A DNA stretch of 64,000 bases, taken from Polychytrium aggregatum. Its lineage: Eukaryota > Chytridiomycota > Chytridiomycetes > Polychytriales. Where the stretch lies: NCBI RefSeq assembly GCF_025602895.1, contig NW_026516217.1:744001-808000 (forward strand), given 5' to 3'. Of the stretch, positions 13,932 through 24,487 are shown piece after piece. The notes under the pieces are model-generated. The model was given only the letters and a program-made list of their open reading frames with translations, had not been told where the DNA came from and searched no databases. Position numbers and translations under genes: made by a program. How positions within the stretch are numbered: the first letter of the stretch is position 1; each line of letters starts with the position of its first letter.

Positions 13932-15217
13932 TCACGGACGAAGGGGTAGCCCCGCCTTGGTGTAGATCGCATCAATAACAGTCATGTTGATGAGGGCGTC
14001 GCCGGTCTCTGTCAAGCCCACGGCCTCGTAGTCGGCATTCTTGCGCTGAACGGCGTCGAGGAAGGCCCTCATTTGGTAAAAGTAGGTCGGCTTGTATCCG
14101 TCCTGTGGGGTGTACTCCTTCCTGAGCTTGCCGGACCCGTTCTTGGGCTTGAGCTCGATTGCATGGTAGATGGACGGCGCGATGAAGTTGGTGTAGGTCA
14201 GCGTCCCGGCGTCGCCGACAACGGTGATGGTGGCCTCGAAGGAGAGCAGGCCGGCCTGGAACATGGCCGTGATGGAGCCCTGGATGCCCGCGGCACCGAC
14301 TAGTGTAGCGGTCATATTGACGTCGATTTTGTCGTCCTTGGTCCAGCGTGTGGCGGTTGCGTTCTCGACCTGGGGGACGTAGCCCTTGGTCGAGGAGCAA
14401 GCATCGACAGCAAAGCGCCAGGCAGATACGGCATAGCAGCCCGCATCCATGGTGGCTCCGCCGCCAAGGCCAAAGTTGTAGCGGATGTCGGTGTCGCCAA
14501 AGGCGATCGAGGGGATCTTGAAAGCAGTGTGGACAGCCTGGACAGAACCAATGCTCCACCCGCCGACCTGGTTCTGTAGCACGCTCTTGAAGAACTGGGC
14601 GGCCGGATGAGTCTTCCAGTGAAAGGCCTCCATGCACAGCACCGGTGGCGAGTCGGCGGGCCGGGCCTGGTTGTGGGCAGCGAGGGCGTCGATGACCTCC
14701 TGGGCCTGTGATGCGTTGTCGGTGAAGGGCTTCTCACAGAGGACGTGCTTGCCATGGCGGATGGCCTCGACAGCCCAGCGGGCATGCAGTGCGTTCGGAA
14801 GCGGGATGAAGACGGCGTCGACGTTGGGATCCTGCCGAGCGAAAAACGGGGACAGTGCGAAGGTTTGCAAGGGCATGAAGGGGGCCGCATGGACAGGCAG
14901 AAGCATGAACTGGGCAGCTACATGGATTGCTCAGGAACTGTCTCCTCCTGGACCAGCAGCAAGCATACTTGCAGAAGCGCTTCGTACGAGTCGTGGACAA
15001 CCGGGATGCTGTGCTTCTTGGCAAACTCGCTGGCTCGCTCCTTCTTGCGGGCAGCAACGGCGTAGGCGGTGCCGTTCGGCAGATGAGAGAGCGGCAGGAC
15101 ACATGCCATTGGGGCAATGTTGGCTGCACCCAGGATGCCGATCCGCACGGCATTCTCGTCCTTTGCAGGCGCCGGCGACGCCCGGGAAAGGGCCTTAACA
15201 GCACGGAAGGCCAGCAT
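13932..15217 (-). CDS. Gfo/Idh/MocA-family NAD(P)-dependent oxidoreductase
   Basis: Predicted sugar or trans-dihydrodiol dehydrogenase; closest in style to the dimeric dihydrodiol / NADP D-xylose dehydrogenase group. ATG at 15217 (MLAFRAVKALSRASP), stop at 13932. Two exons separated by an intron at about 14971-14853 (donor after YEALLQ, next exon from DPNVDAVFIPLPN). Residues about 25-40 contain the Rossmann motif RIGILGAANIAPMA; HVLCEKPF carries the family's Glu-Lys-Pro; GGGATMDAGCYAV is the conserved substrate-domain segment. Total about 375 residues, normal for the family. The short N-terminal stretch rich in Ala/Arg could be a mitochondrial presequence, but this is only inference. It shares a 235-bp divergent promoter with the RAD51C-like gene. 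Confidence 0.85.
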
Positions 15218-15221
15218 GGCT

Positions 15222-15275
15222 GCAGCAGAGCAGAGCAGAGCAGAGCAGAGCAGAGCAGAGCAGACCAGAGCAGAC
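15222..15275. repeat. (AGAGC)n microsatellite in a divergent promoter
   Basis: About nine copies of AGAGC directly upstream of the oxidoreductase ATG (15217), in its 5' UTR or core promoter and within the interval shared with the RAD51C-like gene. Length changes could affect either gene. Confidence 0.85.
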
Positions 15276-15452
15276 GCTGGGCCAAGCGGCATCCAGGGCA
15301 AAACTGCTCGGCCTCGTGCATTTGTCAGAAACGGCGGCAGATGCCCGATCGCCGCCCCCTGTGCACTATCGACCCAGAGCCGACACCAGCACCGCAATTC
15401 TGAGCAGTCAGCGATTCTTACATCTGCGCCGGCCCTGGATCCACCGCTCTCC

Positions 15453-17170
15453 ATGGCCGCCCCGCATCTGCAACCCATAACCGCCTTCGATGCTCTCGAG
15501 CGAGTGCGATCGGAATACCTCCTTCGCTGCTCGGTCGCGGCTGTCGACCGCCTCGTCGGCGGAGGGCTGACGATGGGCAAGATGACCGAGATCTGCGGAG
15601 GGCCTGCAATCGGAAAGACGACGCTGGCGATGCAGTATGCCGTCAACGTCCAGCTGCCGGCTCGGCTCGGCGGTATGGACGGCCAGGCGATATTCGTAGG
15701 TGAGCGAGCGAGTAGACGAGGGAGATCTCGAACGAACCCAAACCCAAACCCAAACCCGAACCTGAATCCAAGATCCGCGAGTCATATCCACAAGACGACC
15801 CATAATCTCAGCGCAGCTGCTGCTACTACTGGGCATCGGTGCTGACGGGCATGAACTTGGCTGCCCTGGTCTGGTTTCGGGAGCAGACACCGAAGGCGGA
15901 TTCAATGTCGAGAGGTTCCAGGGAATTGCCGAACGCACCTTGGCAAAGCCAGTCTCGTCTGGAGGTGAGCCCAGCGACAGAGCCCGTATCAGTCCTCAAC
16001 CAGCTTCTGTACTGACCAACCAGATCAATCTGCGATGCCCGCTGCCTACAGATGATGTCGAGCTGCCCACGGTCGAGGCCGTGCTCGAGGGTCTGCACTG
16101 CTTTCGGATATTCGACCACTACCAGCTGCTGGCGCTCTGTCACCAGCTCTCGAGATACTTGCAGCAACACCGATCGGTAGGTCGGAGCCCTGCAGAGCCA
16201 ACGGTCCTCGGCATCATTTGGGTCGAGCAGCCGTGGCTGTGTCGAAAATGTCGACTGAGTCAAATCGGATTGGCCGATATCACAGATCAAGCTGGTGGTC
16301 ATTGACAGCATAGCCGCCCTGTTCCGGCACATGAGCGATCCATCGAGACGGCTCTCCATCCTGAATCTGGTGTCCAACATCCTATTCAAGATCGCCGACA
16401 AGTTTGGTCTTGTGGTAAACCCGCATGAGCAACTTGCCCGATATGATTCTGCTGCTGCTGGGAATAACGCTCCGCCCCCACGACCCTGCACAAAGACAAG
16501 CTCGGCCCTGCACAGAGATATTCTCGGCCCTAATCTCTCGCCCGAAACTATCATAACCGCCGTATGCGCCGTAGATCGTGACGACAAGCCATCTGACCCT
16601 GCGGTCGCACGCCCTGGGCAGCGAATCGACCCTGCTCCCAGCGATGGGTGAGAAAGCATCGACAAAGCAAGCACGGACGAATGATCTGATCCTGCTGACC
16701 ATCCCGTCTCATTCGACGCTGCTGGAACGGATGGCCTCGGGCACATAGGCGACAGCTGGGCCCATACCTGCACCAATCGATTGATACTCTATTGGAAGGA
16801 CGGCATCAGGTACTGGCCGAACGACACTACTGGGTTCGATCGAGGCGATGTCCTCTCCGCCGCCAGCGATACTCGATTTGCGCGGCTGACTGGCACGATA
16901 TGATCTCGAACCGATACAGATATGCGTATCTGGCCAAGTCGCCAAGTCGTCCAAGAGCAGTGGCTCCATTCCAGATCTCAGTTGGGTGAACCGGTCCTGC
17001 GATTCTGCGCTGGCTCTGGGCTTCCATCCGCCGGCCACTGGTACTGACAAAGTCCCCCCCCCGCTTCCCCCCCTCTCTCTCTTCCATGTGCTCAGTCTGA
17101 GGGAGCCCATGATATCGACGAAGATTCTGAAAATATCGATTATGAGATTCCCGTGATGTGGATGGCGTAG
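15453..17170 (+). CDS. RAD51C-like RecA-family recombination protein
   Basis: RAD51 paralog acting in homologous recombination. ATG at 15453 (MAAPHLQPITAFDALE), stop TAG at 17168-17170. At least seven exons. Walker A is GGPAIGKTTLAMQY (exon 1); exon 2 carries DTEGGFNVERF; Walker B is KLVVIDSIAALFRH (from about 16288). Later exons give LLPAMGDSWAHTCTNRLILYW, then YAYLAKSPSRP with FQIS, ending in an acidic tail (HDIDEDSENIDYE). GxxW.H..T.RLI..W and .LAKSPS.P match RAD51C better than XRCC3 or RAD51. The loop that is TNQMTTK in human RAD51C reads TSHLTLR here, see findings. No N-terminal helix-hairpin-helix segment longer than about 40 residues is visible, which is short for the family. Confidence 0.82.
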
Positions 17171-17250
17171 ACAGTCGCCAACAGCCCGATTTCAACATGG
17201 CGTCTATCCAAGCCTGAACATGCACAGCTCGGTCCTTTCGATGAGCTTAT

Positions 17251-18293
17251 TCAAGGAGAGATTCTGTTGATGTCCAATGTCCAGCCCTTGACCGAGCCCG
17301 CACTTTCAAATTGCCGACTTGCAGACCCTCGCTGCGACCTGCCATGCTTGGAGTTGGTCGTAATTCCTCGGCGGCCGTGCTGGAGGACCATACCCGAAAG
17401 GAGCCAGACTACTCTTTGTTGGACGTCAGCTCCACCAAAAGCTGCCTGGAGACGGTAGATCGATCGCTCACGGTTAGTCCAGCGCCAATCGCATCGAGAC
17501 TCTTGCTTTGGTCCTCCCATCTCCTTGGCCATCCCATCTCCTTGGCCATCCCATCTCCTTGGCCATCCTCACTTGTACTCTAGCAATATACAGCCGCCAG
17601 TGATCTGAAAGGGGGAGGGTATAAGCACTGCATGGCAAGCCAGGCCCACTGACCAATCGGACGGGTTGTCCAAGACGACAGACTGCTTCAGCGCCGCGAT
17701 AGCATCATCTTTGCCTGTGGAGGGAGGTTTCAGAGTCAGTTCTGTCAGTTTCTCTCAACGAATCCCCCCCACCTCCGCGAAGGAGAGCCAGAAGTTGATG
17801 GTGCCGGAGAAAGGCAGTCGTAATGATGCGACCGGCGCGAGGATTGATATTGGAGGCCACCAGTACTCACGATTCACGGCGATGCATGCGCGGGCCATGA
17901 TCTGGAAGGCATTGTACTGCCCATCGACACAACCGTGGCGATGGTCAAAAAGGGATTAGAGTCGAGAGGTGAGAGCGCATTCGCGATCTCGAAAGATGCG
18001 CAAGACCATGCAAAGTTTCTTCTCCCCGGCACCCCCGCGACGATGGGTCAAAGTGTATCGAGTAGTCGCGGCCCGCAACTCACATTCAATGGGTCGAGCT
18101 GGATGCTCTTCTCGAGACACTCGATCGATTTGGTGTACTCTTTTTTGTTGTAGAATCCGACGCCGCATCGAAACCATCCCAGAGAGTTGCGCGGCGTTGC
18201 ACCCACCCGAAGCAGCAGCCACTCCTCGCTGCTGCTCTGTCCGGCGGTCTTGTGTGCGTCAAGGTCATTATCGGGAGCAGCCTGTGAAGCCAT
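17251..18293 (-). CDS. TPR-repeat protein, model partly unresolved
   Basis: Function not recognised. ATG at 18293 (MASQAAPDNDLDAHKTAG). The first exon encodes a tetratricopeptide helix pair (GWFRCGVGFYNKKEYTKSI, CLEKSIQLDPLN) and ends at a GTGAGT donor near 18087. The next exon gives YNAFQIMARACIAVN, and the third joins in frame to RKDDAIAALKQSVVLDN, together a second TPR. After NPSDW the model breaks: the best continuation (HWRLYIARVQ, then AAFGGADVQQRVVW, open to a stop at 17251) is one base out of phase with every GT donor I can see. Either the gene ends early near 17567, or there is a frameshift or unusual splice. A 17-bp tandem repeat sits at about 17518-17570. Divergent from IFT27 across 292 bp. 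Confidence 0.55.
17516..17571. repeat. 17-bp tandem repeat
   Basis: Three copies of a unit containing CTCCTTGGCCATCCCAT, lying in a probable intron of the TPR gene. Confidence 0.85.
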
Positions 18294-18585
18294 GGCCAAT
18301 TCGTCTGATATCGCACTTGATGCGGCGCAATGCAGAGCTTGAAGCGTGGTGCTGGGTGCGTGGCGGAATATCGCTGCGAAACAAGCACCAGTTTCCCTCG
18401 ACTGGGGGCGATAGCCCGCCCATCAACGATTCGGGTCTGAGGAATGGGCGGTTCGCCGTTTGCGCGCGAATGACTTGGAAAGCCAGAGGCCAGGCCAAGC
18501 CCGCCGCCTCTCTGTTGCCGACTTGGCTTGGGTCTTTCCAAGCAACGATTTCAATCCACAACCAGTCCACGGCCAGCCAGCCGCA

Positions 18586-19958
18586 ATGCTGAGCAGCAAG
18601 TTGATCCTGCGCACCAAGTGTGTTGTTCTCGGTCAGTCTGGCTGTGGGAAACCGAGAGGCGAGGCCGGCGGACGAGTCCGATGTCGGAAGCAAACATTAT
18701 ATGTGCCCGAAAGGTTTATTCATGTGCCCTCCGCTCCAACACTGGGACGCAGGCAACCCCGGCGTCGGCAAGTCTTCGCTGGTACAGGCATTCCACTCGG
18801 ACGGGGCCCAGTTCCCAAAGACCTATGCAATGGTAGACCACTCCGGGCTGCACCGAGCGCCGGCAGCGCTCTGTATTTCACATCGATGGCACGCCTGTTG
18901 TCGATGAGGGCTCTCGGGAGTAGTAGTTTGGATGCCTCGAGACTCGCTGCCGATAGCTTGGGCTAAAGTCTGGCTCTGCCCCTGCAGACGATCCACGCCG
19001 AAGTCTGTGTCAAAGCCGTGAATGTGCCGGACACCAACATCACGGTCGAACTCTATCTGCACGACGTCGGCGGCCACGAGGTGTTCACGGAGTTTGCTCC
19101 TCAATATGTCGGTTGATGGCCCGGAGTCGAAGCTTTGCTTTGGTCACTGCTGCTGGTGATGCTGGTGATGCTGGTGATGCTGGTGATGCTGATGATGCTG
19201 GTGATCCGGCAGTGTCGAGTGGAATGCTCACAGGATCCATCGATCACCCAGGCCGAAAGCGGGTCGACGTTCGTTTTTGTATATGACGTGACGAACATGG
19301 AGTCGTTCAAGTCGATCTCGTCCAAGTGGATTCCGCTTGCAAAGAAGGCAAAGTGTGGGAAGGGACTGCACGGTATGGTGAAGAACGCACGGACAAATGC
19401 CACCAAAAGCCCGCGACAAGTACCGCAAGCTGTCGGGGTATCTGCAGCGCTGGTACCAGCGGGACCATCATGCGTTGCATGGGCGTGCGAAGCAGCGATA
19501 GCACGGCCGGGATGTCTGATCGCCCACGCTCTGCGTCTGTTGCAGGTGTCCTCATCGCCCACAAGATCGACCAAGGATCGCGTCGGGTCATCTCGATGGC
19601 ACAGGGGGAAGAGCTGGCCAAGTCGCAGGGATTGGCGTACTTTGAGAGCTCGGCGGTAAGCGTTGGTCAGGGACGGGCCCGAATGCGGATCGTCGGCGTA
19701 AAGAGTAGGCATTCCGGGTTTGGTGCTGATTTTCCTCCGTATCCCCCCGGACACACCATCAACAAGAGTGCGGCGGCATCTGGGAATAGCATATGTGTCA
19801 CGATGCCCAGAGACCGTCGGCGTGCTGACAGATGCATCCATGTCCCACAGGCCAGCAACCTCGAGGTGGATGCGCCGTTCTTCTTCCTGGCAAATGCGTT
19901 TTCGGAGCAGTACGAGGAGACAGCGAGGGAACTGACACGCGCGGCCGACGCACTCTGA
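18586..19958 (+). CDS. IFT27: IFT27 / RABL4 intraflagellar-transport small GTPase
   Basis: Rab-like GTPase of the IFT-B complex, needed to build and maintain flagella. ATG at 18586 (MLSSKLILRTKCVVLG), stop TGA at 19956-19958. Exons join to give the P-loop GNPGVGKSSLVQAF, followed by HSDGAQFPKTYAM, VPDTNITVELYLHDVGGHE (switch II), TFVFVYDVTNMESF, then VLIAHKIDQGSRR (G4 as HKID rather than NKxD) and a C-terminus APFFFLANAFSEQYEE without prenylation cysteines. These match IFT27 block by block (SDGAHFQKSY, VPDTGDSVELFIFD, APFHCLAKQF in the human protein). At least five short introns; one contains a GCTGGTGAT repeat. Its presence implies an organism with a motile flagellated stage. Confidence 0.9.
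19136..19206. repeat. 9-bp intronic repeat (CTGGTGATG)n
   Basis: Six to seven copies of CTGGTGATG in an IFT27 intron following the exon ending FAPQYV. Confidence 0.85.
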
Positions 19959-20303
19959 GAACAGCATAGCCAACGCCGTCCAGCGCACGATGACCCCTAC
20001 ATATGTGTCGATCGCCTGCATTTTATGTGCGCATCGGAGCCAATGGAGGGCGGCAGGCCTACGAGTGCGGCAGCGCTCAGACTGGATGAACAGAACAAGC
20101 TACAATGAAGCTTCTGGCCCGATCTGGTCCCCTGCAAGATGGGGGGGGGGAGCAAACTCCGATCGGCGAGAGTGCCTGCGGATGAAATCCCCCATTGATA
20201 TACGCCTGCAGCCCCGGCTTCTTTCCTCCCTGTTGTCTGTCCGGTCTGCGTCGGCGCCGTGCTGCTGCCAGCCGATCGAACTCGCAGCTCTTGCCGGTGG
20301 ACA

Positions 20304-21554
20304 ATGACTCTGCTTGGCGCTGGCACCACATTCACGCCGGACGAGGTGGTGTTCATGGCCGAAAACGAGTCCGTGACGATCGTGCCGTCCGTCCCGATGC
20401 CCCAGCTCCAGCTCATCAGCGTAAGCGCTTGGCGAGGAGGAACGAGGGTCCTCGTCCCGCATCGCTAGCTCTGGTTGTCTATGTGTGCGCCTGCCGAGCG
20501 AGGTGGCCTGTTGTCGAGCAACATGCATTGCCTGCTGCGGACCGATCGCCTTGCTCATGCTCTCGGTCCATGCCAACAGGGCTTCTACGGTCCCTTCCGG
20601 CCGCCGACCCAGGCCGAGGTTCCGCTATGGCTCGCCATCAGCCTGAAAAAAAAGGACAAGTGCAGCATCCGGCCGCCGGCGTGGTTGGCTATTGGTAGGT
20701 CCTCCCCCCCCCCAGCGATTCTGGACAGCGAGGCAGATCCGAGGTCGACCCAAACCAGGTCTGAAGCAAATCCTAGACAGGGCAGCCTCTGGTTGCACTT
20801 TGTGGATGGAGTCTTTAACCCACGACCCAACTCTGCACTCTGAATCTCACGCCTTTCGCCTGTGTGCTGCACACCTTGTATCCCGCACCTCGGTCGACTC
20901 TCTTCAAAGAACACCTGCAAAACAAGCTTGAGCAGGAGCGCAATCACGACGATTTCAGCGACCTGCCCTTTCATCACTTGGAAATGGCGCATCTGCTGCT
21001 TGAAAGGCAAGTGCATGACGCTGTCTCGCGCTGGTCGTGCCTCAGCCGCTACTTTAGATAGAATGCTGGGCAAAGCGATCCCCTGACTGCCGTCGTCTGT
21101 GGCCGATCCAGTGCCAGCGATGACATTGAGAAACCCGATACGGTCCGCACACTGCTGAAGGACATTCGCGAGGTTCGCCAGGGCAAGTCTCGCAAAGGTC
21201 TCAGCGAATTGAACCCGCAGTACCTTCAAGTAGGTGGAGCTGGGCAACAGGACGCCTTGGATTCGATGCGCGGCGATGGGATGGTGTGGGCGGGTGGTGC
21301 TGTCAACTTGTCGCTGAAGCTGGGACGAGCAAACAGCAGCTTTCCCGGGGTCTCGTCGTTTGCTCGCCGAGCCCCAGCACCGTGGGTTAACGCATGCACG
21401 CACATTCCGAATATAGATCAACAACTTGGGTCTGATGGAAATCAACGAAATCCGCCCCTTCTTTGCGGGGGCGTTCAATGTTGTGCGCAAGATTGCTTCG
21501 ACGACATCCCACGCCGCTGCCTCACAAGTACTCTCCGGCGACACGCTATCGTAG
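20304..21554 (+). CDS. PSF2: DNA replication complex GINS subunit Psf2
   Basis: Subunit of the GINS part of the CMG replicative helicase. ATG at 20304 ([17 protein letters not shown]), stop TAG at 21552-21554. Exon 1 has [19 protein letters not shown], exon 2 [19 protein letters not shown] then [15 protein letters not shown], diagnostic for Psf2. A later exon has [15 protein letters not shown] and another [19 protein letters not shown] with RQGKSRKGL; the last exon ends [19 protein letters not shown] and SGDTLS. About 200 residues, normal length. Lies 345 bp downstream of IFT27 on the same strand. Confidence 0.92.
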
Positions 21555-22606
21555 TCGGTGACGACCATCGCCACGACCATCGCCACGACCATCGCCAACG
21601 CCATCACTTCACCAACAGCAGCACCCACGCGCACGAGCACGACTCCATCTCTTCAAAAAAAGATATGTATTGAATTACACCATCAGCAGGAGGCGCAAGA
21701 TGGCGGACGGAAAAAAAAAATAATATGAATCCAAAAAGACGGCGTGGTCGGAGGAAGGACGGACGGGGCAGAGGCCTGAAAGTCTCACGCCGCCGCATTC
21801 GATCCGGGATATATACAAACGGACCAACGACCGAAGGAAGGAGGGCAAAAAACGGCTATCACAGAGAGGATTACAGATACGTTTGGATGACTGCAAGTTA
21901 TGAACGGAACGGTCGGACGAAGGCCGAGGAGGAGGTTCCAGTTCCAAGGAATGATCGCTGCCGTCGGAGGAAAAAGGGGATACAAGCTCGACAGGCCCTA
22001 TGCGACAGACAACGCATCGTCATACCAAACCACAACAGCACAGCGATACTGAAAGGGCGACGGAAAGGTGTGCAGCAGCAGCAGCAGCGCAACAACAACA
22101 CCAACAGCACCAACAATGACACCAACAGCAGCAGCAACGCAAAGGCTCGAGAAGCGCCAGCCAGACAAACGCGGCATCCAGCAGGCGATCAGGCCACTGG
22201 CCAGAGCCGCTGGGACTGCATCAACTTTTGGACAGGCTACATCCGGGAACCTATGCAGAAACCCTTCATCAAAAAGCCCAAGGGGCGGGGAGCAACTCCC
22301 AAGCCAAACAGCAGGCGAGCTCAACCCCGATGGTAGACAAAGTACGAAGGGGAGGGCACAGAAGTTGTGGATTCGCACGTGGATGGAGAGAAGATGATGG
22401 ACGAAGGAAGGATGAGGATCAAGCGACCGGGATCAAGCCGCCAGGATCGAGCGACCGAGATCGCCGATAGCGGCGGCGCTGCGGCAGAGCAGTCCAGATG
22501 ACTTGGATCGACGAAAAAGGACGGTTCTGGTGGAATGAGTCATGAAAGGGGATGATGCCAAAGCGATGAGCAAGCATGACGGCCGCCGAGGCGCATCGAT
22601 GTGCAC
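21555..22606. other. About 1 kb without a supported gene
   Basis: Between the stops of PSF2 (plus) and the small Ser-rich gene (minus). Contains an A-run near 21710-21720, a CAG/CAA-rich stretch (22065-22140) and open frames of low-complexity Arg/Asn/Gln composition that I regard as non-coding. Probably long 3' UTR of the minus-strand gene. Confidence 0.4.
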
Positions 22607-22951
22607 TCAAGGCATCGAGGCCCAGACGGAGAACTCGGCGGGCCATGAGCCCTGTTCGGTTGCGGAGAGCTTGACAGGAGGAGCAGGCTCCCATGCGGCC
22701 TTGTAGATGGAGCCCCAGACGCCGGAACGTGTTTTTTCGTTCTTGGCGATGGGGATGGGTTGGGCAACAGCCGGGGCGGCAGGGGTGGAGGGGCTCAGGG
22801 GAGTGTCGAGAAGGTTGCCGGTCGAAGCCAGCAAATTGGCCGAAGACTCGCCCGAGTAGCTGGACGAGACCGAGGCCACTGACATTTCAGAGTCCCGTCG
22901 GTGAGGACGGGGGAGGCTCTGGAAGAACGAGGAGGAGGTCCAAGAGGCCAT
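22607..22951 (-). CDS. Small serine-rich hypothetical protein (114 aa)
   Basis: Not recognised. Single exon, ATG at 22951 (MASWTSSSFFQSLPRPHRR), stop at 22607-22609. The protein is Ser/Pro/Ala-rich in the middle and ends in a more ordered segment (SGVWGSIYKAAWEPAPPVKL, then GSWPAEFSVWA). Support for a real gene comes from a TATAAAG box about 265 bp upstream, the same core element seen at pyruvate kinase. Several RRxS-type phosphorylation-like sites are present (HRRDSEMS). No membrane segment or known domain. Confidence 0.6.
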   Translation of the reverse strand: MASWTSSSFFQSLPRPHRRDSEMSVASVSSSYSGESSANLLASTGNLLDTPLSPSTPAAPAVAQPIPIAKNEKTRSGVWGSIYKAAWEPAPPVKLSATEQGSWPAEFSVWASMP

Positions 22952-22970
22952 GGCGGGGATAGCTGATCAG

Positions 22971-23036
22971 ACGCAGGACGGATGCAGGACGGATGCAGGA
23001 CGGATGCAGGACGGATGCAGGACGGATGCAGGACAG
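22971..23036. repeat. 11-bp minisatellite in a 5' UTR
   Basis: About six copies of GGATGCAGGAC just upstream of the ATG of the small Ser-rich gene, so probably in its 5' leader. Confidence 0.85.
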
Positions 23037-23215
23037 GGGGGGGGCTAAAGAGGATTGAGCGGCAAAGTGGTTGGAGAGAGAGCGTGAAAGAGAGAGAGAT
23101 TGAGCAGCTGAAGAGGGAAGCGAGGGGTGAGTCAGCGATGAGTGGTGGTGATTCCAACGTCGGAAATCCAACGGACGAGGGCGGACCGGGCGGGGGCGAC
23201 CGGGAGCGCGGCCGG

Positions 23216-23222
23216 CTTTATA
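23216..23222 (-). promoter_or_regulatory. TATA box (TATAAAG) of the small Ser-rich gene
   Basis: Minus-strand TATAAAGCCGGCC, about 265 bp before the ATG at 22951. Its upstream side carries pyrimidine-rich tracts and the inverted pair CTCCGAG/CTCGGAG near 23256-23278. Confidence 0.55.
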
Positions 23223-24487
23223 GCGCCGATGCTATCTCCGAGGTTATCTCTGAAGTTGTTTCTCTCCGAGCTAAGCTCGCTCGGAGGTTGTTTCTCTCTC
23301 TCCCTCTCTCTGTTTGCGTCGCCGTCGCGCAGTGTTTGGCTCAAACAATCTCCTCCCGTCCAGTCGCCCGGCGGCCTCGCCAGCGGAGTGTGCTCTCGGC
23401 GCTCTGTCAGAGAGCAGAGTTTCCACAAAGAAAGCGGATCAGCCCGGCCCTCGCAGTGGTTCGGCGCGGGCGCACATGACCGGGGCCGCGCACGCCATCG
23501 CCACGGGATGTCCTTGGCTGCCGATGTGCATTTCGAATGCAAGGGCCAGGCCGGGGGGTTGTTCGCGCGGATGTGTTTGCATTTCGCACGGCTTGCGTGT
23601 GTTGAATGTTGTCGATTGCCGCTCGCTCCGTCGAGATGTTGCGGTCGTGGACGGACTCTATGCGGCGGACATCCATGGAGATGATTTGATCCGGTTGTTA
23701 TTTCCAGCACGGCATACCACTTGCGTTCAGACTTTTACACTTGCGTTCAGACTTTTACACTTGCGCTCCATGCTCGCCCTGCCGGCAACGCAAACCCACT
23801 CACGCCCCGCCACGCCATGTGTTGCAGCTCAGTCCTCCCACGCCCGGGCTCCACCAACGCCGAGCCCATTGGCATTGGCATCCGCTGGACCCTGGGCTGG
23901 ATCGTGCACTTGTGCTGCACTCTCGTTCGCCCAAGTGCCCCCCCCCGCTGTCCTTCTTCGCCACGGCACATTTGTTGCTCACCACGACGCATCTGTTGCG
24001 CAACCGCCGTCTGCGCCTGACCCGCCAACCCAAACAATAAGCCTCTGTCCACTCGGGCCTGGGACACGGGATGCTGCTCAGACGGGTCTGCTGGACGTGA
24101 GCCCGCAACGCCGTCGATCCAACGGACAGCCAAGCGAACAGCCAACTGCCGTATGGCTCGTGCCGCTCTCGTCTCCGTGCCCTCCCGGGAACGGCGCATC
24201 CTCTCTGTCGCAAACGACATGGGCATGATGCCAGCAGCACCTATCGACCCCGCTGCTTCTGTGCAACATGCCCATGGCGCCTCCACTCCACTCCCACACG
24301 TGGCCATGTCTCAGTGGCCGGGCCAGCAAGGGTTTCCACCACCATCCACCACCCCCCTCATGGCCGCTACCCGCCCCTTGAGCGTCGCCCTGGCCCCAGT
24401 CGGCCATAGACCCGTTCGTTCAGCGAAATCCCTCCCACCCTGCCCTCCCCGACTCACCGCACATCCACCAACAACCCGCCCTTCGCC
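23223..24487. other. Upstream region of the EF-hand gene, no supported gene
   Basis: About 1.26 kb between two divergent genes. Contains pyrimidine tracts (23290-23320) and a 20-bp direct duplication at about 23718-23760 (unit CTTGCGTTCAGACTTTTACA). Long open frames here are GC-driven and lack domain content. Confidence 0.4.

Noticed and set aside
13932-14637. Second long minus-strand frame overlapping the oxidoreductase
   Set aside because: Out of phase with the Rossmann/EKP frame; His/Arg/Gly-rich shadow.
21725-22336. 203-residue plus-strand Arg/Asn/Gln-rich frame
   Set aside because: Composition follows CAG/CAA repeats; no homology, no splice or promoter support.
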